NCBI GenBank assembly: GCA_003586115.2
Contig: QVOM02000074.1
Coordinates: 3,700,147-3,764,146 of the forward strand
Direction: 5' to 3'
DNA: 64,000 nucleotides
Origin: Salvator merianae
Lineage: Eukaryota; Chordata; Lepidosauria; Squamata; Teiidae
In this document: one piece after another, positions 50,066 through 62,690 of the stretch
Position numbering within the stretch: the first letter of the stretch is position 1
Layout of the letters: each line of letters opens with the position of its first letter
Made by a program: the position numbers and the translations under genes
Notes under the pieces: model-generated
Told to the model about the DNA's origin: nothing
Database searches by the model: none
The model's input: only the letters and a program-made list of their open reading frames with translations

Positions 50066-50090
50066 GGCCCACTGCACACAAGTTTTAATG
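50066..50090. repeat. possible Harbinger-like left terminus
   Basis: gggcccactgcacacaag after ttaa resembles family ends with a TAA target. A matching right end was not found within about 700 bp. Confidence 0.3.
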
Positions 50091-51129
50091 CAGTTTGAAT
50101 CAGTTTCCGCTGTGGGAGAATCACACCTGAAGGAAAAACAATGCAGAGTGCTTTTTCCTGCATGGAAAGCACATCCCTTACTTGTACCAGTTTCATTTTC
50201 TTGTGAGCATAATGCAGATTTTGTAAGGGCTGGTGTGGATGTTCTAGGAAAGGTTGAGGAGATGTTCCCTCTTTTTCTTCAACCAATCATGTGCAGTGGC
50301 GCACCATTCCAGTTGCTACTTTTGGAGGAAGGGGTTCCTTTTACTTCTGTGCAGAAATGCTCAAAGAGATCTATGATTTTGCACACTTGCAGTCTTCTTT
50401 TTCTGCGTAGAAGTGCTGGTAAGGATCTTGGCAGCTACAGAATTTTGCAATAGCAGGATTTTGTGCAGGATTGAAAGGAGCAGAAGATGTGTTGGAGAGA
50501 GAGGGGAAGGGCATTTTTATAGGCAGGAGCACAGATTATATGAGCCTATCTTTCACAGTGGTGGGAAGGAAGAGAGGCGAAAGCAGAGCAATTTGCTCTG
50601 CATTTGATTCAGAACTTGCTTTTGTTGTGAGAACAAATGCACTAGAAATGTATTAAGTCTTTTTGGTGTGTTCTCCCCTGACACCAAATTCAACTATTTT
50701 GAACTGCAAGGTAAGGCTTCTGTGAAGCAAGCCCTGTAGTTCATCACATGCAAATCTACTGAACTACATGCAACATTTTGTCATACAAAATACATAATAG
50801 ATCATGCATGAGTATATGAAAGTATATGCAAATATACTTTATAATGCAGTGCTCCCTATTTAAGCAAACCTTTTCTGTGAGATTTATATTTAAGAAATTG
50901 TACAAAGTTTCCCCAATTCCATGTCATGTATTCATGTTTAGGAAAACTCTTGTCACTATTTAAATGTAGAATGTGCATGAGCATTTTTTCCTGGTTCTGT
51001 TCAATTTGAACTGAGCCACAAGAATTTTGAACTTGTCTAATCGAACTAAAAACTTTTCAGAGAGGTTCAAAGTTTAGTTCAAATGTATGACAAGCTCTAC
51101 TTTGCCTAGGAAAATGGAAGAGATCAAGG

Positions 51130-51750
51130 GAGCCTTGTTCATCAATTTTTATAAATTGATGGGGGCAAGTGGGTGATTTTGTTCATCAGGCTGCTTGGCA
51201 GGACCCAATCTCCTTCCACCACCACCCTGACCCACATGCCAATTTTGGAGGCTCCAGCAAAAGGTTGGCTGCAGTGAAAACTGCTCTGCCAGGTATGCCA
51301 GCAGAGCCAAAGTTTTGCAGAATTTGAGCTGCAGCCCCAAATTGGCATGTGGGTCTGGGGGACCTCCAGGAAGCTCCCTGCCAAGCCTCTGGTCAATCAG
51401 ATGTAGCCTTGATTTTCCAGTTTTTTGTTTTTTTTTTTAAACTCCCATTTGTTCCTATGGAGAAGATGGAAGATTTTAAAAAATCATAAAAAATTAGATG
51501 AGTCTCCAAACATTGTGCTGCTTGGCAGAGGCCTTCCTGCCACCACCATCTCCAGACCCACATGCCAATTTTGGAGGGTCCAGCTCAAAGTTGACCACAG
51601 TTACAACTGCCCTGCCAAATAGGCCAGCAGGGACAAGGTTGAGTTTGAGCTGGAGCCCCCAAAATCAGTGTTTGGATTTGGAGGCACTCTGGGAAGGTCC
51701 CTCCCAAGTTTCAGGATGATCAGATGCAGCCTTGAAACTCACATTTGTTC
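51130..51750 (+). repeat. 326-bp-period tandem duplication
   Basis: cccacatgccaattttggag occurs at 51231-51250 and again at 51557-51576. Around each, blocks recur in order: gctgcttggcag, the ccaccacca tract, gctccagc / gtccagct, ctgccctgcca-like, gagctgcagcccc / gagctggagcccc, and atcagatg(t/c)agcctt. Divergence is roughly a fifth by eye. Not assignable to a known family. Confidence 0.78.
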
Positions 51751-52742
51751 CCGTGGAGCCCTTCTCTAGGTTCAGCGGTTTTTCTGGGTCTGAGAGAGTG
51801 ACCTAGGCATTTGGCTAGACCCGGTGCTATTGCAGACTTACAATTTCCTCAACTCCAGGCACTGTCAAATCAAAAGTGTTTGCATTCTATACCAATAGCT
51901 GTTCCCCTGGAGAGATGATGCTCCTTACAGGAGAATGGCAGTGACCCCTTTGAGAACACCATGTAGCTTCTTAATGCGGAATCTAGGCCACTAGTATCAA
52001 GATGGATTTCCTTTCTGTTCTTCTTGGTTATAGTGAATAGGTTTGGTAGTTATTATCGTAATAGGGTGCCTGTTTTTCCTCCCTTTTCCCTCCTTGCAGT
52101 GGATGATAGGAAAACATCTGTCTTGGAACTTTATGTGCTTCCCCTTCTCATTTGGCAGCAGGAAGCTATTGCATCAGATTTGGTAGCAAGAAAATTATTT
52201 AAATTCAGGGCTTGAATCAAACAATTATAAACGGCTATACAGTAACCAATAGATGAAGAAATATCAAAATATTGGTGATTGAGAGCAGAAATATGGCATT
52301 GTTTTAAAGGCACAGACACTTCAAACTGTTCTTAGAACAGCTTGTTGAATGTTCCTAATGTTCTCTTCGAAATCAAACACTTTATTAGAACATAGGGGTT
52401 TGATCCGTTTGAAAACAAATACTTCGAACACCTCCCCCATTTGCAACAAACTGCATTCAAATAGAACTAGATCAGCACATCTCTATTTTAAAGTTTCCCA
52501 TTTCCCAGCCTTGCTGATTTTCTTTTTTGCTATGAGATGGGAGGCGAGGAGGGACGGAGCAGCACAAAGACTATTCGGGAACTATTTTGCCAGTCTTTCT
52601 GATCTGAAAAATAAGCCGAGAATACTTCAGCAGCTTTTGCACTGCTTCTCTATGCTTCTGTCTCCCATTTGAAGCAGAAAATACAGAAGGATGACGTTTT
52701 TATTGGCTGATTGAGGAAACAGGAAGCATTGTTCCCCTAACC

Positions 52743-53660
52743 TCCAGTTTAAATAAGAACATAAGAAGAGCCCTGCTAGGTCAAGGCCATGGCCCATCTA
52801 GTCTAGAATCCTGTCTCACACAGTGGCCCACCAATTGCTTCTGGGCATTCTCAAGCAGAAGAAAAAGGCAAAACCTTCACCTGCTCTTGAATCCATCCTA
52901 CCTATCCTTCCAACCTGGAGGCAGTACCTAGGCATCCATTCTAGTAGCCATTGATACACCTATCTTCCATGAATTTGTCTAACCCTTTTTTAAAGCTATC
53001 CAGGCTGGCTGCTATCACCACCTCTTCTGGTAGTAAATTCTATAGATTGATGACTCTTTGGGTGAAAAAATACTTCTGCTTCATAGAGTGCCCCCTGGTT
53101 CCATTGTTGTGCAATAGAGAAAATATTTTTTCTCTATCCACCCATTCCATATCATGCCTGATTTCATATACACCAATCAGGTCTCTTCTTAAATGGCATC
53201 TTTCAAGGCTAAAGAAGCCTGGACGTTGCAGCCTGATTTTGTAAGGGAGGTGTTCCAGTCCCTTGAGCATTCTGGTTGTCCTTTTCTGCATCCTTTCCAG
53301 TTCCACAATAACCTTTCTGAGGTGTGGTGACTAGAATTGCACATAATATTCCAGATGTGGCCTCGCCATAGATTTATAAAGAGGCACAATGATGCTCGCC
53401 AACTTATTTTTCTGTTCCCTTCCTAATTAGCCCTAGCATTGCATTTGCTTTTTTCACTGCTACTGCACACTGTGTTAACACGTTCATTGAACTGTCAGTC
53501 AGAACCCCAAGATCCCTTTCCTGGTCTGTCACAGAGAGCCTGGTCCCATCAGTTTATAGATGTTATTGGGGTTCTTTTCTCCAATGTGCTTCTCTTTGCA
53601 CTTGCTAAGACTGAAGTGCATTTGCCACTTTGTTGCCCACTCTCCCCATGTCTAGAGAGT
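52743..53660 (-). pseudogene. CR1 LINE 3' fragment, - strand
   Basis: The - strand reads KCKVHFS-like and VTDQERDLGVLTD near 53530-53500, then ELERMQKRTTRMLKGLEHLPY, FFSLERCHLRRDLIGVYEIR and VDREKIFSLLHNNGTRGHSMK (53300-53060), then FFTQRVINL. The 3' end at 52743-52765 is (tta)tgttcttatg-like in reverse. Stops occur upstream. Confidence 0.9.
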
Positions 53661-54114
53661 TTCCTATAGGGAACAATATCTCTACCCTTGATCTGTATTT
53701 AGAGCTAAAATTGTATGTGCCATATGGGGTGGGTTGGGGGATGGAAAGGCTTTTAAAGTCAAATTATGCAAAGCAGACTGTTAGGAGCATTTGGCTGAAC
53801 TCTAGTAGTTTGCACCAATCATTATAGCTGTTTTCTCATTGTCTAGTAGCTAAGGGTTTGGCAGCAACACCCCTTCCGTAAGGAAAGATAAGGCAATTTC
53901 TACCCTCTCGTTGACCAGAGGCAGCCACAAAACATTAAACCGGCTCCTGACTGTCGAAGCTGAAACGGCTTTAAAACAGCAAGGTCAGCTTGCTCTCAAG
54001 CAAACTGATATTATCACATTAAATGGTGGTATTTTCTTCAAGCTGTGGAAGAAGACAGTCATTAAAAACAAGACAGAATAAAAACAAACATTTACTGCAT
54101 CTTTGTCTCTCTAA

Positions 54115-54133
54115 GTGTGTGTGTGTGTGTGTG
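54115..54133 (+). repeat. (TG)n microsatellite
   Basis: About nine gt units ending in gtgcgt. Confidence 0.9.
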
Positions 54134-55229
54134 CGTATCAAGTTATTTATTTTTTTTAATATTCAGAATGTTATTGTTTAAAAATGTAAATATATAAGCT
54201 TCCAGAAACTTAGCTCATCTCTTCAAGAGACTACCTTAATGGAAAAGCCCTTTGAAGCTCAGTCAAAAACTCATAGCACAATGTGAAAGTGTATTAAGGA
54301 TTCCTTTTCACTAACTTATCAAAATCAATATATCTGAGACTGAATATCCTTACCACATCTAGTAAAATGTGTATTTATTTAAGAATGTCAAACTGCTCAG
54401 AAAAAAACACAACATTATTATGACTACCAAATGAGGAAGGAATGTTTCCCAGCTTCTTTCGCCCCGTGAAAATGTGTGACCCATGAAGGAGTTAGGTGCT
54501 GTCTTTCACTTTCGTGACAGTCAAGGGAAAAAGTTGGTCTTCAGCAGCTGCGGTCCAAGCCTGTCTTCTCTAGTTGTTGTGTGCATGGCATCTGTGCAAT
54601 AGGGACACTACTCCTGAACAAGAATGGCTATACTCTGTGTGGACAGAGTGTACTAGCATTGGGCAGGTAGTGTATTTGCCCAGTGTGTATTTTCCCATTA
54701 GTGTATTTGCCAGTAAAGAATACCAGCTAGGACAGAAATGCCCATAACTAAGGAGGATCTAAATGTTTAAAAAGATTCTCTTTTCGCAAAAGTGCCAGCT
54801 TCAGAGTACTGTACCATGCATGGCGAAGAATTGCATCATGGGAAGGAAGTTCCTGTCCTGTAGATTGTGTCAGCAAGACTGTGCTTCAGCCCTGAACAGG
54901 AGGATTTAGTACAAAATCTCACCCAGTGACTGCAGTTCTTGTAGCTGTTCTCAGCAAGGTTTTGCCAGATATGAGAGAGAAAGAGATGTGAGAAACACCT
55001 CTAAAGGCATCGTTAGTACAACTGTAGTCCCTGCCACCCTTTCAGCTACAGATTACTGCAAGTGAGTGAAATGTGATGTGGTGTAGCTGGAACAACAGAG
55101 GCCCAATTCAGTTCAATTCCTATCTCTCACTTTTGCATGTATTCACCCATGTTCTTTTGTGAAACCAAACAAGACTGCCACCTGTTAATCTTGTGAAGAA
55201 GCAGACAAATAGTTCTTTCTTAAGTAGGT

Positions 55230-55255
55230 CCTCCCTCCCTCCCTCCCTCCCTCCC
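55230..55255 (+). repeat. (CCCT)n microsatellite
   Basis: About six cctc units in a row. Confidence 0.9.
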
Positions 55256-55703
55256 TTCACACTTTTTATTATTTTGTTTTTATTTTCAAAAAGTAGGTTT
55301 TTCCCCAGTAGACACATAAGCCCCTGAAAGCTTTGTTTAAACTCTCCAAGAACCAGAAGGCCTGTTGTCACTTTCCACCTTGGACTGTTCACCAGTGAAC
55401 AATCCACAGGAACAGACCCCGCAGCGTGGACACTGTCTGCACTGTGGGATCTTAGAACAGAACACCAGCAGGATACCAGCATTTGTGGCATGAATGTTGG
55501 TGTCCTGCTTGCGTTCCTCGCTGTGACAGTGCCTGGAATCCACAATGCCGCAGATCACGCAGGCACAGATTTGCTGCACTGCCAAATTGCCAAAATGCAC
55601 TTTACTGGGAGCAATCTAGCTGCTTCTGGCACAGCTGTGGAGTATGATTTAATGTTCCACAGCCAGAAGCAGTGGGGTGCAGCTGGATTCTGCTCCTAAT
55701 TGC

Positions 55704-55781
55704 GTGGGCCTTCACAAAGTGAGGAGGCAATTGACTAGTGAGTGTTCCTGACCCTCACTAGTTCCAAGTGTGAACAGGCCC
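55704..55781. repeat. Harbinger-like terminus, possible short palindromic MITE
   Basis: The right end reads, on the other strand, GGGCCTGTTCACACTTGG, close to family B, with TTA following (55782-55784). gggccttcacaaagtgagg at 55704 could be the left end of a roughly 78-bp foldback, with actagtgag / ctcactag in the middle; or the true left end lies further upstream. Confidence 0.5.
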
Positions 55782-56713
55782 TTACTGGACTCGGTCAAGT
55801 GTCTTGAGTAATGAACCTGTAAAGGAAAGTTCCTCTGTCTCACCTGGTTGAGAAAAAGCTAAAGTAGAACTTTTTTGTATATTCTCTACATACCTTCTCT
55901 GAGCTACTGCGGTTTCTTCTAGCAATTAAAAAAACTGTGGGTATATGGCACTTAGGAGGGAAAGCACAGGCACGGCTCAGTGTTCATGTAATTCAGTGCC
56001 CTGTACAGATGAAAGATTCTCTTGGAGCTCATTTCAGCTCTTAGGCAGAACCAGCTATATTATCTGCGGTTGTCAATATTTGAAATCAAGAGGTTTGGGA
56101 GGAATTTTAACCATTTGCTATGTTTAGTTCTATGTATATTTGCAGACAGGCACTGCTAAACATTTGGGGTCTTAATTTTAGAATTTATCTACAATGTTTT
56201 AGTCAAGCTTTGAGAAAGCAGAATAGCTGTATAATTTCTGTAGATTCATGTCACCAATTTCATTTAGCATTCTAAACATCATGCAAGGTTACACCAAGCA
56301 AATTAGTAGTACAGGCTTTTTTCACACTCCCTTATAATTCACAGTTCTTTTTATTCATGTTTCATAGACTGTATTCAAAAAGAAAGATTAACATAGCTCA
56401 CCTTCATTAGTTGTGAGTCAAAAAGTGAGAGAACTCATGAGCTTGGAAACAGAAGTGGCCCTTTTTCAGGGGATGTGTGTTTGTTTTCCAGGTGTAAGAA
56501 ACTGGAAAACTGTGAGTTTCAGGCCCTTCATTATTTGTGAGCTTCTGTATCTGTGATTTGTGTGTGGAATGGAACTCTTGCAAATAATGAGTTATTACTG
56601 AAAGCTATATCATTTCTGGTTTGTGTTTTTAAATGTACACTGGTTCGTTTACACAGTTATCTGAATGGGGCTAATAACAGTCTACTCAAGGAATTTCTGA
56701 TAAAACACACTTA

Positions 56714-57511
56714 GGCCACAGTCAGCCATGAACAGTTTGGGCCGTGGTCATACCTCATGTTTTCTGGAGACGGAGGACGGTTTGAATCCTCAGAAACACG
56801 ACGCTAAATTGCATTTCCGTTTTTTCCAAGAACTTTCCTGCCTGGAAAGGGATTATCCTCAATTTGGATAATCCCAACTGTGAGTCAGCAAGAAATGGAC
56901 CCAGCCAGGCTGCCTCCTGCTGCCCTCCAAATGCCTCTCACTGCCACCGCCTCCCACCACTTCCTGATACTCCCTGCTGCCTCTGGCAAACCCCCTAAAG
57001 CCCCCACGCTGCCTCCTACCACCCCTCCATCCCTACCGATGTCTGCCTACCACCGCATCTGTAACTGCCTTCCCCCTGCCGCCACAGCTGCCTCCCACCA
57101 AACTCCATGCTCCCCACAGCCTCCCACAACCTCTCTGAAGCCACCATGGCCACAGCTGCAACAGCCTCCCAACACCCTTCCCTGCAACTGCAGCTGCCTC
57201 CCGGTACTGACCCTCCTCCCCCGATGGCTGCTGCTGCAGCGGCGACTGGAGCTGCAGCCACTTCCTGCCACCCCCACCGACCCCTCAGTCTCCTGCCACC
57301 CCCAGGTTCTCCTGCCACTCACCCCAAACTATTCCTCCACCCCCAAGCTTCCCTACCTCCCGCCCTCCCTCCCCTAATTTACCTGCTATCAGGAGGGCTT
57401 GAGTGTCAGCAGCGGCAGACTATAATGTGACCAGGCTGGAGGAGGCCCAAAACGGCCTGACTCCCCTGTCCATCCAAGGACAGATTAAAGTATGTAAATG
57501 TGATTGTGGCC
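56714..57511. mobile_element. Harbinger-like non-autonomous element, family D
   Basis: Ends GGCCACAGTCA and, inverted, GGCCACAATCA with exact TTA duplications (56711-56713 and 57512-57514). Length 798 bp. The interior (56890-57400) is a C-rich, low-complexity tract of ctgcc/cctcc units that creates long proline/alanine ORFs on one strand and glycine-rich ORFs on the other; none resembles a known protein. Confidence 0.78.
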
Positions 57512-57849
57512 TTAGTCTGTTTCCGGGAAAAAGAGGATCAAGCCCTTGGCTTGTGAGATCATGTGCATTTTATGATAATACTGAGAACACTTTCCTTTGT
57601 ACATAATTTAAGTCATTCTGATCTGCATATAATTTTTTTCCTCTCCACCCCTCCCACTCTTTTGCTCCTCCTTCCCTCTGTGTGATTGGATACAATCTTG
57701 CTCTATCCCCCACCCCTTCCCTCCCCTCTCCCCCAGGTTACTACCCAATCACACAGATAAACCAACAAAATTATAAATTGTTCTCTGCCAGACTCAGAGG
57801 AAAAAAGACAAACACAGAGAGGGGAGTCACAGAAGCAGAGGCAGTGCAA

Positions 57850-57912
57850 TTTATCTTTCTCTCTTTCTCTTTCTCTTTCTCACACACACACAAATGAACT
57901 GCCCCCCCCCCA
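57850..57912 (+). repeat. pyrimidine-rich simple repeats
   Basis: (tttctc)n, then (ca)n, then a run of about nine C. Confidence 0.8.
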
Positions 57913-58879
57913 AAGTAATCCAAGCGTCCAAATACTGCTGCTTTTTCCAGCCCTGCTTTTCTTCTTCCTCCCACTGCAGTTGAGGTTTCTTCCGGGGGGG
58001 GGAGCACGGGGGGAGTAGTAGCTGCTGTTGACAAACAAACTAGGATCTCCTGGACTGGGGTGGTGGTGGAGGACAGCTAGGGACTTGGAGGAAGGGAGAG
58101 AAAATGAAAGGGAGAGAGATCATGGCATAAATAGGATCTTCTAAGGCATTTGAGCACCCCATTTTCTCCCCCTCTTTTTGCCATGTGTGAGGGGAAGGCA
58201 GTCAGCCAAGAGACAGCTACAGGGAGCCAAGACTGGCATGGGGCAAGTGCATGGCATGAACTGCGTGCGGTACTTCTGGCATGGCAATGGGGGACAGCTT
58301 AAGGTTTGACAAAATATTTGACAAATATTTATATTTGCATAATTGTGAAAAAGTGCAAAACTCTGTCATTTCACCTTAGGCTTGGAAGGTGTCAAAGGGA
58401 TGGATGTATAAGGGGGATGTATAAATTGCTGCTGCAATTTACCCTGCATTAGAGTCCATAAGACCAGCTGCTGCTGCCCCTCTCAACCTTAGTTTTGGGA
58501 TGAAGAGGAAATGAGGGATCTGTCAGCAAATCAGGAATGTCAGCAAATAGAAAGGTCAGATTATTAAGTGGGGGAAAGAGAACTTAGGATGAGATAGGAA
58601 TACTCAAGAATAGGCAGGAAAAATACCTGATAGAGGCAAATGAGGATGAAAAAAGATGGAAAGACTACACTGTAGTGAAACTCCGTGTAAATGAGACTCT
58701 AAAATATCACAGAGACAGAATATATTCAGGAACCAACCACAATAGAAAGCAGAATACAATGTGTATTAGAGCAGCACCAGGGAACACCTGAACATTAGCT
58801 GAGACTCCTAGGCAAAAAATAAGCCTTCTTTGTTGGAATGCGTTGGAATGTTTAGGCACATGTTTATTTTATATATGTA

Positions 58880-59800
58880 TTTCTTTATTTTATGTATTTT
58901 ATTAATTTTAAATTTTCAAACACAACACAATTAGTCATATATAACAATACAAATCAAAATTATTACACAACAAATAGATTTCTGTTTCTACTTCTCACCT
59001 TCCCCCATTCCTCATTTCCCCTTATAAGTGATATAAAAGTCAATCCCAAGTCCACTTTTACCTGTAGTTTCATTAAATTATCATTCTTATAATAGTAGAC
59101 CTTATATGAGTCTTTCCTTATTTTGAATTCTAACATTACTCATTTTAGGAATAGCATCCAGGTATAGCTGCCAGATTTTCATAAATTTGTCATTAGTATT
59201 TCGATTTTCTTTTGTTTTTTTTTAAACACCGTTATATATTAGTTCACAAGAAGTTCCCAAATTCCATCCTGCCATTTCTTGTCTGGTTGTTATCAAGATC
59301 TTTCCGCTGGCTGGCTGTTGTTTGTTGTACCACATACATTAATAAATGTAACAACATTCTCTTACATTTGTTCAACATCACAACTGCAAAGATATGAAGA
59401 AGAAATACTTGTGGAGATTGGGGGATATTTATGTTAAAATTAAGTTTAGGTCTTTATATACTGATTCCCACAATGTCTTGCCCTTAGGGCATTGCCTTCG
59501 TGGGTGAACATAAAATGCGTAGGTGTTACATTCCCTCCAACATGCTGAATTTTTACTTCCTGTTATGTGAGCCAGTTGCAGGAGCATGCTGTACTATCTG
59601 TATATTAATTTTGTGTAAAGCTCTTTTGTTTGGACCGCAATTTGCCAATCCTGTTTAGCATTTACAATTGTCTGCCAGATACTAGTGTTATTGGAATTCC
59701 TCTATCTCCTTCCCAGTTATTCTTTATTGCTTCTGTCTGCGTGTCTTCTGACTCTGTCAACATCCTATAAATTTTGGAATTACCATCTGCTTCTGTTTAA
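58880..59800. repeat. AT-rich region, possible old L1-type debris
   Basis: A run of ttttattttatg / ttttaaattttcaaacacaac type followed by T-rich text resembles reverse-oriented L1 sequence in squamates, but no ORF2 motif can be read. Tentative. Confidence 0.3.
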
Positions 59801-60170
59801 ATTATTTTAGTTTTTAAAATTATTTAAATTATTGGCTGCCTAGTCCGGGACACCATTAGATCTTTTTTAAAAAGGTCTATTAGCAGTCTAGTGTGTCCTG
59901 AACTGGTCCATGGGACACCTCTTTATTCCAGTTTAGTGAAGGATCCATTTTGACTGCACACAAAAGTACACAGCTGAAATGAGTCCCTAAGGGCTCTGAG
60001 GGAAGGAACTCTCTTTCCTGCCCATTGGAGTTTGTGAGGTCTCACCCTGAAGCTCATGTGAGCTTCAGGGCCAGTGCAGCAGCTGTCCCAGAACAGCCAT
60101 TCAGATGTGAACAGTATAGTTCCGGGACATGTGGACTTGTCCAGCTGGTGGACTGCTCCAGCTGACCCAG

Positions 60171-60555
60171 GGCCTTTTCACTAGTGAGCATCTGCACACA
60201 GCTGCAGCCCATTGCTACTAGCTGGACTGCTCCCGGTGCACAGTGTTCGTACCCTCCTACAGCTGCAAACGCTGCACAACGTGGTGGCGGTAGCAGTCAT
60301 GCTGCATCTGCAGTTGTCATGGCAGCGGCTGGACGTTTCCCCAGTTGCTGTCATGGCAGGGGCCATCAGCATTTGCACTGCAGGTGCTGAAAGCCCGTTT
60401 CTGGGATGTTGCAGCCTTCGCAGTGCGAATGGCTTTCATGCTGCAGGATCTGTTCTACTGTAGAATGTTTGTGTGAGAACATTCCACAGTGGAAAGTGCA
60501 AAAAGGTCCCCAGTCTCACTGGAGCGGTCCAGAAGAGGTAAGTGTGGAAAAGGCC
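60171..60555. mobile_element. Harbinger-like MITE(s)
   Basis: Left end GGGCCTTTTCACTAGTGAG. Two possible inverted right ends follow: ggaaagtgcaaaaaggtccc (60491-60510) and taagtgtggaaaaggcc (60539-60555). They suggest one element inside another or a duplicated end. No clean target duplication was identified. Confidence 0.55.
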
Positions 60556-62117
60556 GCAGTGTGGGACAAATCCTACTAAAATCTATCTCTTTGATAATGA
60601 TTTTGGGTTAATACTGTAGGGGTTATAGTTTGCTGAAATCCAAGGTATATTTGTGTATGTTCTTATCTCCTTGAGTTTTCCTATCTGTTGTCTGTGGCTT
60701 CATCAGTCTGAATTTAGATTATAGTTTGGAGCAGGGACTGGTCATTTGTTGGTATAAAAAATGTGCAAGTACATATATGCTAATTGTTACTGTATTATTG
60801 ATTGACTCTCCAGAGGTAAAACTGAGAGACTGATGGAAATTACAGAGATTAGTCACCAAACCTTTACACAGATGCAGAAACAAATAGGTTGAATTACTTG
60901 CCTTCATTCTTGGCAGACATGTGGCATTTTTACCTAGTAAGAGAAGGAAGGCAGGATTTCAATTGCTTTCTACTGCCAAGTGTGTGTTTCTTTTATTTTC
61001 CTCCTCCTCCATCCCTTGAGGAAGCCATGAGGTCAACATTGTAATAAACAGCAGGAAGAGTCCAATTTTCTGCACCTGTGAGTTGTTTGTCTGCACTTTT
61101 CTATAGGTGAATGAGCACTGAGGACACAGAAAGGAAGTGAATTCAATAGCTCTGTTTTCAAAAGTCAGCATGCTAATCAGAAAGCACTCAGGTGAAATAG
61201 TGTTAATATGTTGCTCTTAGCAAAGTATTAGTGGGCGAAGGCTGGCCACAGAAATTGCCAAACCAATTAACCTACCCATAGAAAAAAACTGGAAAAAAAT
61301 CCAGATGTATCTGATGTTTGGCAGATTTTCTACATGACATTTTCAAATCTGCCTCTGGATAGTGTGCATTAAGCTGCATTTAAATTATTTAAACCTGATA
61401 CTTGGAAACATTGAAATGTGTTACATTTTTAAAAACCTCTGCTGTACCTTAGAGATAACAAGTAAGTGATCTAACACTGCAGCTTTCATTTCAACTAAAG
61501 AAATAACAATAATTCCTGATTTTGGTAATGAAAAACCCAACACTTTTGTTATAAAGCAATAGTTTTTTTGAACAGTTAAATCAGATTTTGGCCAGGACAG
61601 AGCAGTGATTTACTATGAAGTTTTACCCTTAAGCCAAATTGATGAGGATGGAAGCAAATAATTTGTCCTTGGAGAAATAGTGTTGCGCCAAAAACAATAG
61701 CAGACTGATCAGAAGAGTCATATGCCTTAAGTGTTTAAAATAAATTTCTGGGTAAGATGCACATATGTATCCCTGATATTGAATGAAAATGCAAAACCCT
61801 CATTCAGGTAGAAATGCTGTGAGCGCAATAGAGTTCCTGCAGGTTTATGGGTTAGGATGATAGTGTTCCATAGCACCTTAAAAGTTAACCACAAACGGGA
61901 AATATAGGAGAATGACACAGAGCACAAAGTTATAAGTTAAACCATCTCTTTACAAATCATTAGTAACATGAGAGCTCTTTATATGAATCTGCTACACTGC
62001 TTTGAATGAATATGAATGCCGAATACTCAGATCAAATTCTATGTGAGCTTCATATTTCATTGCTATGTTACCAGAATGGTGAATAAAGATTGGAAAGAAA
62101 GGGTTTCCATTCAATCT

Positions 62118-62139
62118 TTCTCTCTCTCTTACACTCACT

Positions 62140-62167
<28 letters not shown>
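62118..62167 (+). repeat. (TC)n-(CA)n microsatellite
   Basis: Short tc run, then about thirteen ca units ending in cagag. Confidence 0.9.
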
Positions 62168-62171
<4 letters not shown>

Positions 62172-62529
62172 GATGTGAAGTGTTACCATTATAAATAGTG
62201 TGATCTCTGGTGGACCATTGTTCCACCTAGAGCACCTTCATTCCGTTAAAGGTCAGTTTGTGGTTTCCAGAGTTTTTATATTGCCTAAAAATTATGCAAA
62301 CTCTCTATTTTAGAGATAACAGGTTTACATGTGGACCCCATTCCTTCTGTTGCCACTTTCACCAAGAGGTGAGAAACTGCAGGAAAGGAAGAATGAAAGT
62401 GCTCTAAAAACTGCTGATTCCCCACCTTTGAAAAAGTATGTAAAATTATTCCCCACGAGCTGCCAACACTCCTGTTCACAAATAGGATGGAAAATGTCAT
62501 GGGACCATGTCACCAATTTCTATGATGGT

Positions 62530-62690
62530 TGAATTCAAAGATGTAGCTGTGTTAGTCCAGGTCAGTAAGCAAGGGGGTCCAGTTGTGTCTGATGAAGAAG
62601 CTTAGCCTGTGAACGCTCAGGCTACCAGCTTCTTTCTCTTCGTTCGTCTCCTGGATGCTGCTAGAGCCCCCTTACTTACTAATTTCCACG
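62530..62690. repeat. interspersed repeat fragment (tgttagtcc / tctgatgaag module)
   Basis: gtagctgtgttagtccaggt followed by tctgatgaagaagcttagcc and a reverse-looking partner (gctaccagcttctttctc). Pattern of a widespread reptile repeat; family name not certain. Confidence 0.45.

Noticed and set aside
56880..57430. proline/serine-rich ORFs on + and glycine-rich ORFs on - strand
   Set aside because: All come from the low-complexity C-rich core of a TIR element; no domain or codon-level conservation is visible.
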